From Pseudorhodobacter sp. PARRP1 (GTDB lineage Bacteria; Pseudomonadota; Alphaproteobacteria; Rhodobacterales; Rhodobacteraceae): a DNA stretch of 53,564 nt. The DNA is taken from NCBI GenBank assembly GCA_002256245.1, contig NKIU01000015.1, positions 1 through 53,564 of the forward strand. The letters are read 5' to 3'. The translations under genes were made by a program, and so were the position numbers. The notes below the pieces were generated by a model, which worked only from the letters and a program-made list of their open reading frames with translations, did no database searches and was not told where the DNA came from. This document shows positions 8,552-17,045 of the stretch, piece by piece; the stretch's first letter is position 1; every line of letters starts with the position of its first letter.

Positions 8552-10308
8552 AGGACACGCCCTTTACCGCCGACCGCCTGCTGGCGCTGTATGATCGCGT
8601 GGCCGAGGCCGAAGACGCCATCCCCCTGCTAAGCCAAACCATCCTGAACCTCGCTGTTCGTGGCAAGCTGGTGGAGCAGGATGCGGACGATGAGCCGGCT
8701 GAGAAAGTCCTCAAAAGCATTTCAAAGGAAATTGGTATCAAACGCAAAAAGATGGGCTTGAGGCCAAACCTCACCCTTCCGTCAGTGGACGAATCCGACA
8801 CGCCTTTTGGTCTTCCTAGCGGATGGGCGTGGGCTCGCTTTCCAGAAGTCGGAGTCTTTGCGAGGGGTAAGTCTAAGCACAGACCCCGCAATGACCCCCA
8901 CTTGTATGCTAACGGGACAGTCCCGTTTGTTCAAACTGGCGACGTTGCCCGTTCAGGCGGCATCATTTCAAGTCATTCGGCTGTCTATAACGAAACAGGG
9001 CTGCGCCAAAGCATGCTCTGGCCAGCTGGAACCATGTGCATCACTATTGCAGCGAACATAGCAGACAGCGGCATTTTGACTTTTGATGCCTGTTTTCCAG
9101 ATAGTGTCGTTGGGTTGGTTGCCGCATCGCACTTCGGAAATGCCCGCTACTTTGAGTATTTTGTGCGGACAGCAAAAGCGAACCTGACTGAATTTGCTCC
9201 AGCTACGGCACAGAAGAACATAAATTTGGGCATCTTGGAGATGGTCCTTATTCCCCTCCCACCCCTCGCCGAGCAGCAGCGGATTGTGGCCAAGGTTGAT
9301 GACCTCATGGCGCTGTGTGACCAGTTGGAACAGGCCCGCGCGGGGCGAGAGGCGGTGCGGGATCGGCTGACCGCCGCCACCTGGGCCCGCCTGACCGCCC
9401 CCGAGACCGACGCGGAAACCTTCCCCACCCACGCCCGCACGGCCCTGCACACCCTCCCCACCCTCACCACCCGCGCAGGCCAAATCAAAACCCTCCGCCA
9501 AACCATCCTGAACCTCGCCGTGGGGGGGAAGCTGGTTGAGCAGGATGCGGCGGATGAACCGGCGGCGGTCCTGATTGGTCGACTTCGGTCATCACGAGCG
9601 GAGTTGGAGCAGCAAAAGCTCATCCTAAAGCCTACGAAGCCGAAGGGTGTTGAGGACGCGCCATTCGTATTGCCGACCTCTTGGTTATGGAGTCGATTGG
9701 TCGAAGTATGCGATGTGGTCGACCCCAATCCATCCCACAGAATGCCGGAATATGTTGCCCAAAATGGGTATCCACTTGTTTCTTCACAGAACTTCGCTGA
9801 AAATGATCAGATCGACTATTCGATAGGCAAGAAAGTCTCTCTCTCAACCGTTGAGGAGCAGGCAGAACGCTTTTCTATCCTGCCTGGCTCGTTTCTTTTT
9901 TCACGCATCGGCACCATCGGAAAAACTCGACCACTGAAGGCAGAGCGAAGCTATGCCATCTCGCATGCCTGTTGCGTGATCAATCCAGTTTCAGCCGAAG
10001 ATCTCTCGATGAGGTTCCTTAGATTGGCTCTCAGCGCCGAAACCATTTTGATGCAGGCTCACCATGGCGTTCAAAGTGTCGGCGTGCCTGATCTGGGTAT
10101 GGGCGTAATGCGTGCGATGCAGATCCCCCTCCCACCTCTCGCCGAACAACACCGCATCGTGGCCAAGGTCGATGCCCTGATGGCGCTCTGCAATCAGCTG
10201 GAATCCAGCCTCACCACCGCCACCACCACCCGCTCCCGCCTCCTCGAACACCTGTTGCACGAGGCGTTGAACGGGGCGCTGGGCGGTCTGCCCGAGATTG
10301 CCGCGTGA
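8548..10308 (+). CDS. hsdS: Type I specificity subunit with two target-recognition domains
   Basis: HsdS chooses the bipartite DNA site. The 586-residue protein shows the expected twofold plan: an ILNLAV-x-GKLVEQDA-type conserved segment at about 32 and again at about 319, and PLPPLAEQ-x-RIVAKVD-x-LMALC at about 236 and again at about 527. These frame two dissimilar target-recognition domains (about 85-235 and 370-525). The variable domains have lower GC than the conserved segments, as expected if they are exchanged by recombination. The start is fixed by the ATGA overlap with hsdM. The recognition sequence cannot be predicted. No inverted-repeat partner for phase variation was seen nearby. 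Confidence 0.93.
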   Translation: MKDTPFTADRLLALYDRVAEAEDAIPLLSQTILNLAVRGKLVEQDADDEPAEKVLKSISKEIGIKRKKMGLRPNLTLPSVDESDTPFGLPSGWAWARFPEVGVFARGKSKHRPRNDPHLYANGTVPFVQTGDVARSGGIISSHSAVYNETGLRQSMLWPAGTMCITIAANIADSGILTFDACFPDSVVGLVAASHFGNARYFEYFVRTAKANLTEFAPATAQKNINLGILEMVLIPLPPLAEQQRIVAKVDDLMALCDQLEQARAGREAVRDRLTAATWARLTAPETDAETFPTHARTALHTLPTLTTRAGQIKTLRQTILNLAVGGKLVEQDAADEPAAVLIGRLRSSRAELEQQKLILKPTKPKGVEDAPFVLPTSWLWSRLVEVCDVVDPNPSHRMPEYVAQNGYPLVSSQNFAENDQIDYSIGKKVSLSTVEEQAERFSILPGSFLFSRIGTIGKTRPLKAERSYAISHACCVINPVSAEDLSMRFLRLALSAETILMQAHHGVQSVGVPDLGMGVMRAMQIPLPPLAEQHRIVAKVDALMALCNQLESSLTTATTTRSRLLEHLLHEALNGALGGLPEIAA

Positions 10309-10380
10309 CCGCGCCGCCTTGGCTGCATCCGGTGTCCGCTTTGACTTTGTGATGTTCATTTGAAGAAAGATTTGCCTGCC

Positions 10381-13300
10381 ATGTTGACCCAAACAGACCG
10401 CCTGACGACCAAAGTTCTGAATGATGCCCGGCGCAAGCTGCTGGAAACCGGCACGCGCAACCGCCTGATCCACGTCAACCGCGCGAACCAGCGGACCAAT
10501 ACGCTGAACATCATCAACGAGCGGGCGGATGAAACCTTTGGCATCTTGCGCGATCAGGCCAAGCGGATGCGATTCAAGCCCACGGGCAAGGATCGCAAGC
10601 CCGGCGAGGGGGAAGAGGACAGCCAGTTCACCCTGTTGCCGATGGAGATGGAACCGGCAAGTGCGGCAGGCCCGGAGCGGTTTACCGATCAGTTCCTTGA
10701 CACCCCGCTAGGCCCCGAAGCGCAGGCGCGCCGGTTGCTGCGGCTGGCCTCTGATGCCCGCACTGCCGAGGAAGAGCAGGGGCTGAACATCCTTTACCTT
10801 GCCATCGGGTTCCTGAAATGGCGCGAAAGCAGCAGTTCGGATGTGTGGCGCGAGGCCCCCTTGGTGTTGTTGCCGGTTGAATTGGTGCGCAACGAGCGGA
10901 CCTCGACCCATGACATCCGCGCGCGGGAGGATGACATCACCACCAACCTGCCGCTGCAAGAACGCTTGCGCACGGATTTCGGCATCTTGCTGCCCGAGAT
11001 TGATGAAGGCGAAGGCTGGCAGCCGTCTGGGTATTTTGCCCAAGTGGCGGATGCGGTGTCGGGCCAATCGGGCTGGACGGTGGATGCCGATGGGATGCAG
11101 CTTGGGTTCTTCTCCTTCGCTAAGCTGTTGATGCACCGCGATCTTGACCCGGCGGCGTGGCCGGACGGCGGGCTGACGGAAAGCCCTTTGCTGGGCGGGC
11201 TTTTGGCCGAAGGGTTCGATGGCGGCACGTCGATTTTCGGGCCAGAGGACAAGCTGGATGTGCTGTTGGACCCGGCGGATATCATTCAGGTCGTCGATGC
11301 CGACGCGTCGCAAACCAAGGTCATCGAAGAGGTGCGGCGGGGGGCGAACCTTGTGGTGCAGGGGCCACCCGGCACGGGTAAATCGCAGACCATCACCAAC
11401 CTGATCGCAGCGGCGGCGCATGACGGCAAGACGGTGCTGTTCGTGGCCGAAAAGATGGCGGCGTTGTCGGTTGTGCATCACCGTCTGGTGCGTTCGGGTC
11501 TGCGCGATATCTGTCTGGAATTGCATTCGCGCAATGCGAACAAAAAGGCGCTGGCGCAAGAACTTGGGCGGACCCTGATGGCCAGTGCGGCTGCGGTGCC
11601 GGGGGTGTCTGATGCCTCGGGTCTGCGCCAGAACCGGGATGCATTAAACAGGATTTCAGACCTGCTGCACAAATCCTTGGGTGCATCTGGTGACACGCCT
11701 TTCCGAGCCATGTCCGAGATTATCGGCCTGATTGGGAAGGGGGCGCAGCCGCCATCGATCCCGCTGGACGGGCTTGAACGGTTCGGCGCCCCTGAGCGTA
11801 AGGCCGCGTTGGGGGCCATCGCCAGGTATACCGAAGCCCTGCGGGTTACTGGTGCGCCGGAGGGTCACCCCTATCGCGGTGTGCGGGAGTATGAACTTCA
11901 GCCCACCGATCTATCGCGCCTGGTCGGCGAACTAGCCGCCGCCACTGCCGCGATGACACTTGTTTTGGATGAGGCGGCGCGGCTGGCGCCGAACCTGCTG
12001 CGACCTGCGCCTTTGTCGCTGGTGGATGCTACGGCGCTGGTCTCCGGTTTGAATAATCTGGCCTCAGCGCCCGAACATGCGCAGGTCTTCGTTAGCCAAA
12101 ACCTGTTTGATCGCGTCGGCCAGCCCCGTTTGATAGAGGCTTTGACAGCCGGCATCAAATGGACCGAAGCACGGCGCGAGGCCGAAGGTCGGTTCGCGGC
12201 TGCCGCGTGGTCGGCCGATGTCGGATCGCTACGTTCTGCCATTGCCCGTGGGCAATCATCCTTCTTTGCGCGCATTTTCGGGCCATATCGAAAGGCATCA
12301 GGTGTGCTGGCAGGGCTTTTGTCTGGCGCACTTCCAAAGGCCGCCGCTGAGCGTTTGGCGCTGATTGACCAATTGGCAGGCGTGCAAGCCCGACGGCAGC
12401 GCCTTGCGGATGAGGAGGCGTGGTTGCAAGGGGCCTTGGGTGAAAATTGGCGCGGCGAGCGCACGGATTTTGTCGGGATCAAGGCAATCACAACCTGGCT
12501 TGCAACGGCGAAGGCGGATGGCTTTGGCACGGCGCGCGATCTTTTGGCCGCGCTGGCGAAAATCGAAACGCCGGGGCAGGTCGCGCTTTCCTTGGAAGCT
12601 CTGGTGCGAGATGCACAGGCAAAGGCGGAAAAGCCAATTGCCCGGTTGCGGTTTGATCTTGAACAGGCCGAGTTTACGGCTGATTTGAAAGTGGCTGATC
12701 TAGCCGATCTGGCGGCAGTGTTTGAACGGATGCGGGCGGAAAATGGGCGCTATGCCGACTGGGCGGCGCTTGCGCGTGCAACGGCGCAGACGGTAGAAAA
12801 CGGGGCAGGGGGCGTAATTGACGCGGTTGCGGATGGTCGCGTCGAACCTGCTGCCGCTGAGAACGAATTCACCTATGCCTGCGCCGAAGCGCGTTGGAAT
12901 ACGGCGCGCGCGGTGCTGCCCGAACTTGGGCAACTGGCTGGGTTGGACCGGCATGAGCTTGTCCGGATGTTTCAGGCAAAGGAACGTTCGCGCCTTAACG
13001 ATTCCCAAGCATTGATCCTTGCGCGTCATTTTGCCCAGATACCAAAAGGCAGCATGGGGGAAATGGGCGTCATTCGCGGTGAGATTGGTCGCAAAAGCCG
13101 ACACAAGCCGATCCGCTGGGTGATGAAAAACGCAGGCTCGATGGTGCAGCGCATCAAGCCTGTCATGCTGATGAGCCCGATTTCTGTTGCGCAGTTTCTG
13201 CCGCCCGGCACCGTGACCTTTGATTTGCTGGTGATCGACGAGGCGTCGCAGATCCGGCCCGAGGATGCGCTGGGCGTGATTGCCCGCGCGCGCCAGATCG

Positions 13301-15087
13301 TGGTGGTCGGGGACCAAAAGCAACTGCCACCAACGTCGTTCTTTGATCGTCTTGTGGACGATGTCGAAGACAACGAAGAGGACGACGAAGTGCCCGCAGG
13401 CGCAACGGCGGCAGATATGGAAAGCATCCTGTCGCTTTGCGAAGCCCGTGGCTTGCGGTCGCGCATGCTGGAATGGCACTATCGTTCGCGCGATCCGTCC
13501 TTGATCCGGGTGTCCAACGCGGAATTCTATGGCGACAATCTGGTTCTGCCGCCGTCGCCACTGCAGCTTGATCCCAACTACGGGATGAAGTTCCGCCGAG
13601 TTCCCGGCGTTTATGCCCGTGGGAAAACCACGTCAGCCCGGGCTGGAACCAACAAGATCGAGGCGCAGCATGTGGTCAAAGCAGTTGCTGAACATGCCCG
13701 CAAAAGCCCCGACCTCTCGCTTGGCGTTGTGGCCTTTTCCAAAGCGCAGTCTGATACATTGACTGAGGCGTTGGAATATGAACGCCGCCGCGATCCGGTT
13801 CTGGACGCGTTCTTGCGCGAAGGTCGGGCTGAGGATGTTTTCGTCAAAAATATCGAGAACGTGCAAGGCGATGAGCGTGATGTGATCCTGATATCGGTAG
13901 GTTATGGCCCTCAAGAGCCAAACGGTCGGTTAGCGGCGATGTCTTTTGGCCCGGTGAATGGTGAGGGAGGGGAGCGCCGCCTGAACGTGCTGTTTTCACG
14001 CGCACGGGTGCGCTGCGAGATTTTTGCCTCATTTGATCCCGGCGACATCGACCCAAGCCGGTCATCGCGCGTCGGGCCGCGCGTGCTGAAACGCTTCCTC
14101 GATTTCGCGAAAACCGGCATCATTGAAGAACAGGTGGCAACTGGTCTTGATGCGGATAGCCCGTTTGAAGAGGATGTCGCCAGCATTATACGCGACCTTG
14201 GTTACGAGGCTGACCCGCAGGTTGGCACCGCAGGTTTCCGCATCGACATTGGGGTGCGCCATCCTGACCGACCCGGACAGTATATCGTCGCGGTTGAATG
14301 CGATGGGGCGGCATATCACGCGGCACTTTGGGCCCGCGAGCGTGACCGCTTGCGGCAGGATGTGCTCGAAGGCCTTGGCTGGCGTTTTCACCGGATCTGG
14401 AGCACAGATTGGTTCCATCGACGAGATCATGAGATACACCGTCTTGCTGAAGCCCTTATGGCCGCAAAAGAATTTTCGGCAGGCGGCATTGTTGTGCGGG
14501 GCGCGAATACCGGCGGAATTCTGCAGGTGGTTGATGTAGAACAGGGCGCGCTTGGACCGATCGAGATCGGCCATCTGGAGTTGACAGCACCGCCCTATCA
14601 GCGTGCCGACTTGTCGGTCCGAAGCACTGTCGAACCACATGAGGCGCCTCAGGGGCAGATCGGCGATCTGATCGTCAAGATTGTCGAGATTGAAGGGCCG
14701 ATCCATGTCGACGAAATCGCAAGACGTGTCGCGGCGGCCTTTGGCAAGCTTAAGGCGGGCAGCCGGATCGTTGACGCGACAGCGCGTGCCTTGAATGCCG
14801 TGCAGAGAAGCAGCGACAATCGCCTTAAAACGGTGGGCCCGTTTGTAATGACAGCAGATCAGGCCGCCTCACCGCCGGTTAGAGACCGGAGGGCCGAGAC
14901 GGCTGGGGTCCTGAAGGCGGAATACCTGCCTCCAATGGAGATTTCCGCGGCGGTGGCGAGGATAAGCGCAGAAAGTGGCATCATGCCACCTGAAGAAATG
15001 ACCAAAGCCGTGGCGCGACTGCTTGGCTTTCAACGTGTTGGGCCGGATTTGTCGGAGGGTATTATGGCGATCGTAATGAGAGACTGA
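10381..15087 (+). CDS. DUF4011 / SF1 helicase / Vsr-like nuclease / DUF3320 giant defence protein
   Basis: This protein of about 1568 residues combines an N-terminal DUF4011 region, an AAA/SF1 helicase split by a long helical insertion, a nuclease and a C-terminal DUF3320. Visible helicase motifs are QGPPGTGKS (about 334-341), LLVIDEASQ (about 956), VVGDQKQLPPTS (about 984), EWHYRSRD, NVQGDERDVILIS and RRLNVLFSRAR. A Vsr/MTES_1575-type endonuclease follows (about 1285-1355: FRIDIGV, AVECDGAAYH, and GLGWRFHRIWSTDWF). Proteins of this plan are common in defence islands, and some are reported as anti-phage (the 'hhe' group, from memory). It begins 72 bp after hsdS in the same direction and may be cotranscribed. 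The start could instead be a TTG 21 bp upstream (10360); neither has a strong ribosome site. Confidence 0.85.
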   Translation: MLTQTDRLTTKVLNDARRKLLETGTRNRLIHVNRANQRTNTLNIINERADETFGILRDQAKRMRFKPTGKDRKPGEGEEDSQFTLLPMEMEPASAAGPERFTDQFLDTPLGPEAQARRLLRLASDARTAEEEQGLNILYLAIGFLKWRESSSSDVWREAPLVLLPVELVRNERTSTHDIRAREDDITTNLPLQERLRTDFGILLPEIDEGEGWQPSGYFAQVADAVSGQSGWTVDADGMQLGFFSFAKLLMHRDLDPAAWPDGGLTESPLLGGLLAEGFDGGTSIFGPEDKLDVLLDPADIIQVVDADASQTKVIEEVRRGANLVVQGPPGTGKSQTITNLIAAAAHDGKTVLFVAEKMAALSVVHHRLVRSGLRDICLELHSRNANKKALAQELGRTLMASAAAVPGVSDASGLRQNRDALNRISDLLHKSLGASGDTPFRAMSEIIGLIGKGAQPPSIPLDGLERFGAPERKAALGAIARYTEALRVTGAPEGHPYRGVREYELQPTDLSRLVGELAAATAAMTLVLDEAARLAPNLLRPAPLSLVDATALVSGLNNLASAPEHAQVFVSQNLFDRVGQPRLIEALTAGIKWTEARREAEGRFAAAAWSADVGSLRSAIARGQSSFFARIFGPYRKASGVLAGLLSGALPKAAAERLALIDQLAGVQARRQRLADEEAWLQGALGENWRGERTDFVGIKAITTWLATAKADGFGTARDLLAALAKIETPGQVALSLEALVRDAQAKAEKPIARLRFDLEQAEFTADLKVADLADLAAVFERMRAENGRYADWAALARATAQTVENGAGGVIDAVADGRVEPAAAENEFTYACAEARWNTARAVLPELGQLAGLDRHELVRMFQAKERSRLNDSQALILARHFAQIPKGSMGEMGVIRGEIGRKSRHKPIRWVMKNAGSMVQRIKPVMLMSPISVAQFLPPGTVTFDLLVIDEASQIRPEDALGVIARARQIVVVGDQKQLPPTSFFDRLVDDVEDNEEDDEVPAGATAADMESILSLCEARGLRSRMLEWHYRSRDPSLIRVSNAEFYGDNLVLPPSPLQLDPNYGMKFRRVPGVYARGKTTSARAGTNKIEAQHVVKAVAEHARKSPDLSLGVVAFSKAQSDTLTEALEYERRRDPVLDAFLREGRAEDVFVKNIENVQGDERDVILISVGYGPQEPNGRLAAMSFGPVNGEGGERRLNVLFSRARVRCEIFASFDPGDIDPSRSSRVGPRVLKRFLDFAKTGIIEEQVATGLDADSPFEEDVASIIRDLGYEADPQVGTAGFRIDIGVRHPDRPGQYIVAVECDGAAYHAALWARERDRLRQDVLEGLGWRFHRIWSTDWFHRRDHEIHRLAEALMAAKEFSAGGIVVRGANTGGILQVVDVEQGALGPIEIGHLELTAPPYQRADLSVRSTVEPHEAPQGQIGDLIVKIVEIEGPIHVDEIARRVAAAFGKLKAGSRIVDATARALNAVQRSSDNRLKTVGPFVMTADQAASPPVRDRRAETAGVLKAEYLPPMEISAAVARISAESGIMPPEEMTKAVARLLGFQRVGPDLSEGIMAIVMRD

Positions 15088-15331
15088 CGGCGGAGCAAGA
15101 ATTACGCGCTCGGCCCAAAGCTGCCTTTCGCGATGGACCGATGCTGCCAAGCAGCATGCCCCAAAGTGGTCGTTTGACAATGAGCGCAGCATTTCGCCCC
15201 ACTTCGCAGGGTATTCGCGTTTCAGACATTGCGCTCATTCGCGCTCATGCCATTCTGTGCCATCACGAAACAGCTATGGGCGCCAACCAAAATAATTTGA
15301 AGTCCTTTTGAAGGTCTCGCGCGCAAACTAA
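15088..15331. other. Convergent spacer between helicase gene and leftward genes
   Basis: No gene is seen. The 244-bp stretch carries a short perfect inverted repeat ATGCTGC-CAA-GCAGCAT (15140-15156) and repeated GCGCTCAT words near 15230-15250. Neither has a T-tract, so no terminator is called. Confidence 0.3.
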
Positions 15332-15916
15332 TTAGTCGCGCACAACCACCAGACCCTTTAGTTTTCCAGATCGGATATCTTTCTTGACGTATGCGGGAGA
15401 CAAATAATGGCGACGGACACCGCTAAAACTATCATATCCAAAGACATGGATGCGGACGACAACCTCCGGCGCCAGAGAAAATACACAATCAAGTGTTTTA
15501 CACGCCGCCAGCATAGCCTTTAGTGATGGAGGAGGTTGATCAATGTATGATGGCTCTTCCCGCTCGTCCATTATTCTAATTAAAGCGCGCCGGCCTGGTT
15601 CTATAATGGGAATTTGAGATGCATTTGTTCTTAGGCTGTAATAAATCCAACTTCCATGCCCAGCATATTTCCTAAATCCAATCCTCGCTACCACCTCGAC
15701 ATCCAAAATATCTCGTTTTCCAGTGTTCGTAAAAGCGCAAACATATAAAGCTTGCTTTTCACCTACAGAATATTTGCAAATTTCCGACCCAAAATCTAAA
15801 GATGGTATCCATTTGTGATTGATATACCACCAGACGATATATGAACCCAAAATTCCAATGGAGAGGGAAATGACGTGGGTGACAGCAGGGTGTTGAAAGA
15901 ATTCAATATTGCTCAT
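15332..15916 (-). CDS. Membrane-anchored hypothetical protein, 194 aa
   Basis: The protein has a single N-terminal membrane segment (about residues 11-31, THVISLSIGILGSYIVWWYI), then a soluble domain that looks beta-rich (ALYVCAFTNTGKRDILDVEVVARIGF) and may form an immunoglobulin-like sandwich. The C-terminal tail is basic. I do not recognise the family. GC content is low compared with the helicase gene and similar to the RT operon beside it. It lies 220 bp beyond the nitrilase gene on the same strand, so it could be the last gene of that operon or an independent island gene. One-helix membrane proteins are frequent effectors in defence systems, but here that is only a possibility. Confidence 0.6.
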   Translation of the reverse strand: MSNIEFFQHPAVTHVISLSIGILGSYIVWWYINHKWIPSLDFGSEICKYSVGEKQALYVCAFTNTGKRDILDVEVVARIGFRKYAGHGSWIYYSLRTNASQIPIIEPGRRALIRIMDEREEPSYIDQPPPSLKAMLAACKTLDCVFSLAPEVVVRIHVFGYDSFSGVRRHYLSPAYVKKDIRSGKLKGLVVVRD

Positions 15917-16046
15917 GATTCACAACTTTTTGGTTACCCCTGAAAAGATTCTTAATTGATGTCGGGGCGGTGCATCAATTTAAAATGACTGCAGACTCAT
16001 AACAACATCGACCAACATAACAATCGACCTTGCAGAAAAGATGTAA

Positions 16047-16080
16047 GGCAACAATTCGTCAATCCGCAACACGAATTGCC
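16047..16080 (-). terminator. Possible terminator after the nitrilase gene
   Basis: GGCAA(CA)ATTCGT and ACGAATTGCC form an imperfect stem with a small bulge and an 11-base loop, about 60 bp beyond the nitrilase stop. On the minus strand it is followed by a short CTTTT run after six bases. It could end the RT operon or be part of an RNA; the T-tract is weak. Confidence 0.25.
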
Positions 16081-16136
16081 TTCATATTGACTCTTATGAA
16101 GCTGGTGAAGCGCAATTGTTTCATCCAAATCATAAT

Positions 16137-17045
16137 CTATAGTACTGCATTTTTCATATCGAGCTCCGCAACGTCGTCATAACCTGGCGGCAAGCTTTTC
16201 ATGTCTTTGTGTAGTATGCCCTGCTGGTGTAACGCGAGAATTTCGAGAGGCAATTGAATGACTTGGGCGTTTGATAGACCCTGCCCTGCATGTCGGTAAA
16301 TTAGCCTACGATAGGGCTCTTGATACGGACTGACCGCAAGAGATCCGCCAAACTGGCCGCAATTGCAGATCACGACATTGCAAAAAAGCATCCGAGATAG
16401 AGCCTCTGCTAAATGATCAAAGGACGTCGTATCTCTATTGTAAGCAAGAATAAGGAGTGTCTGGATCTTGCTGCGATACATCACGATCCGATCGAGATCC
16501 ATAAAATCATAGCAGATCGCAACGGCGAATTTGCCTAGGTCAGGGCTCTCAAATACCCAGACCGTTGGGTGTGGAAGGAAGGCGACGCCGCCTCCCGTTA
16601 TGCTTTCTAGCTTCACTTTCTCTGCGGGTGCCGGGTAGGTCTTGCCGACCCTGCGCACCGTGGTGTGCCGCGCGATCTGCTGCCTTCGAAGCCGTCTCGG
16701 CACAATGACTATCGCTTCATTTGAAACAGTCGGCTTTGACTCGCCCGTTTCAATTCGATAATCAAGGCCCGCCACGATGATTGTCTCAAGGTTTTCGGCC
16801 GCTCGTCTGAGCATCGGTTCAAAGCCAAGGGGAACAGATAGTTCAGGTAATAGAATGATGTCTGGCAAGCGATCAAGTCCGCGTAACGAAGCAAGGAAGT
16901 GCCTTATCTCCCTCTTTGCGCGCCGCTCCTCGATTTCAGACATGCGCACACAACGCTCCCAGTTGCCTGATTTATCATCGATCCACGCCGCATCTGCTTG
17001 GAGCGAAGTCTGGATTATCCCGATATGAAGTCGTTCATTAACCAT
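16137..17045 (-). CDS. Nitrilase-superfamily (carbon-nitrogen hydrolase) protein linked to the RT
   Basis: This 302-residue protein shows the Glu-Lys-Cys triad of carbon-nitrogen hydrolases: E68 in IILLPELSVP, a lysine at 135 (GKTYPAPAEK; K143 is an alternative) and C178 in VAICYDFMD. It covers little more than the hydrolase fold. Family members cleave nitriles, amides or carbamoyl groups; the substrate here is unknown. The start is the ATG 6 bp after AAGGAG, which overlaps the RT stop by 8 bp, so the two proteins are probably made in fixed ratio. In DRT type 1 defence RTs a nitrilase domain is fused to the RT; here it is a separate gene. A metabolic role is unlikely given the tight coupling. 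Confidence 0.85.
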   Translation of the reverse strand: MVNERLHIGIIQTSLQADAAWIDDKSGNWERCVRMSEIEERRAKREIRHFLASLRGLDRLPDIILLPELSVPLGFEPMLRRAAENLETIIVAGLDYRIETGESKPTVSNEAIVIVPRRLRRQQIARHTTVRRVGKTYPAPAEKVKLESITGGGVAFLPHPTVWVFESPDLGKFAVAICYDFMDLDRIVMYRSKIQTLLILAYNRDTTSFDHLAEALSRMLFCNVVICNCGQFGGSLAVSPYQEPYRRLIYRHAGQGLSNAQVIQLPLEILALHQQGILHKDMKSLPPGYDDVAELDMKNAVL

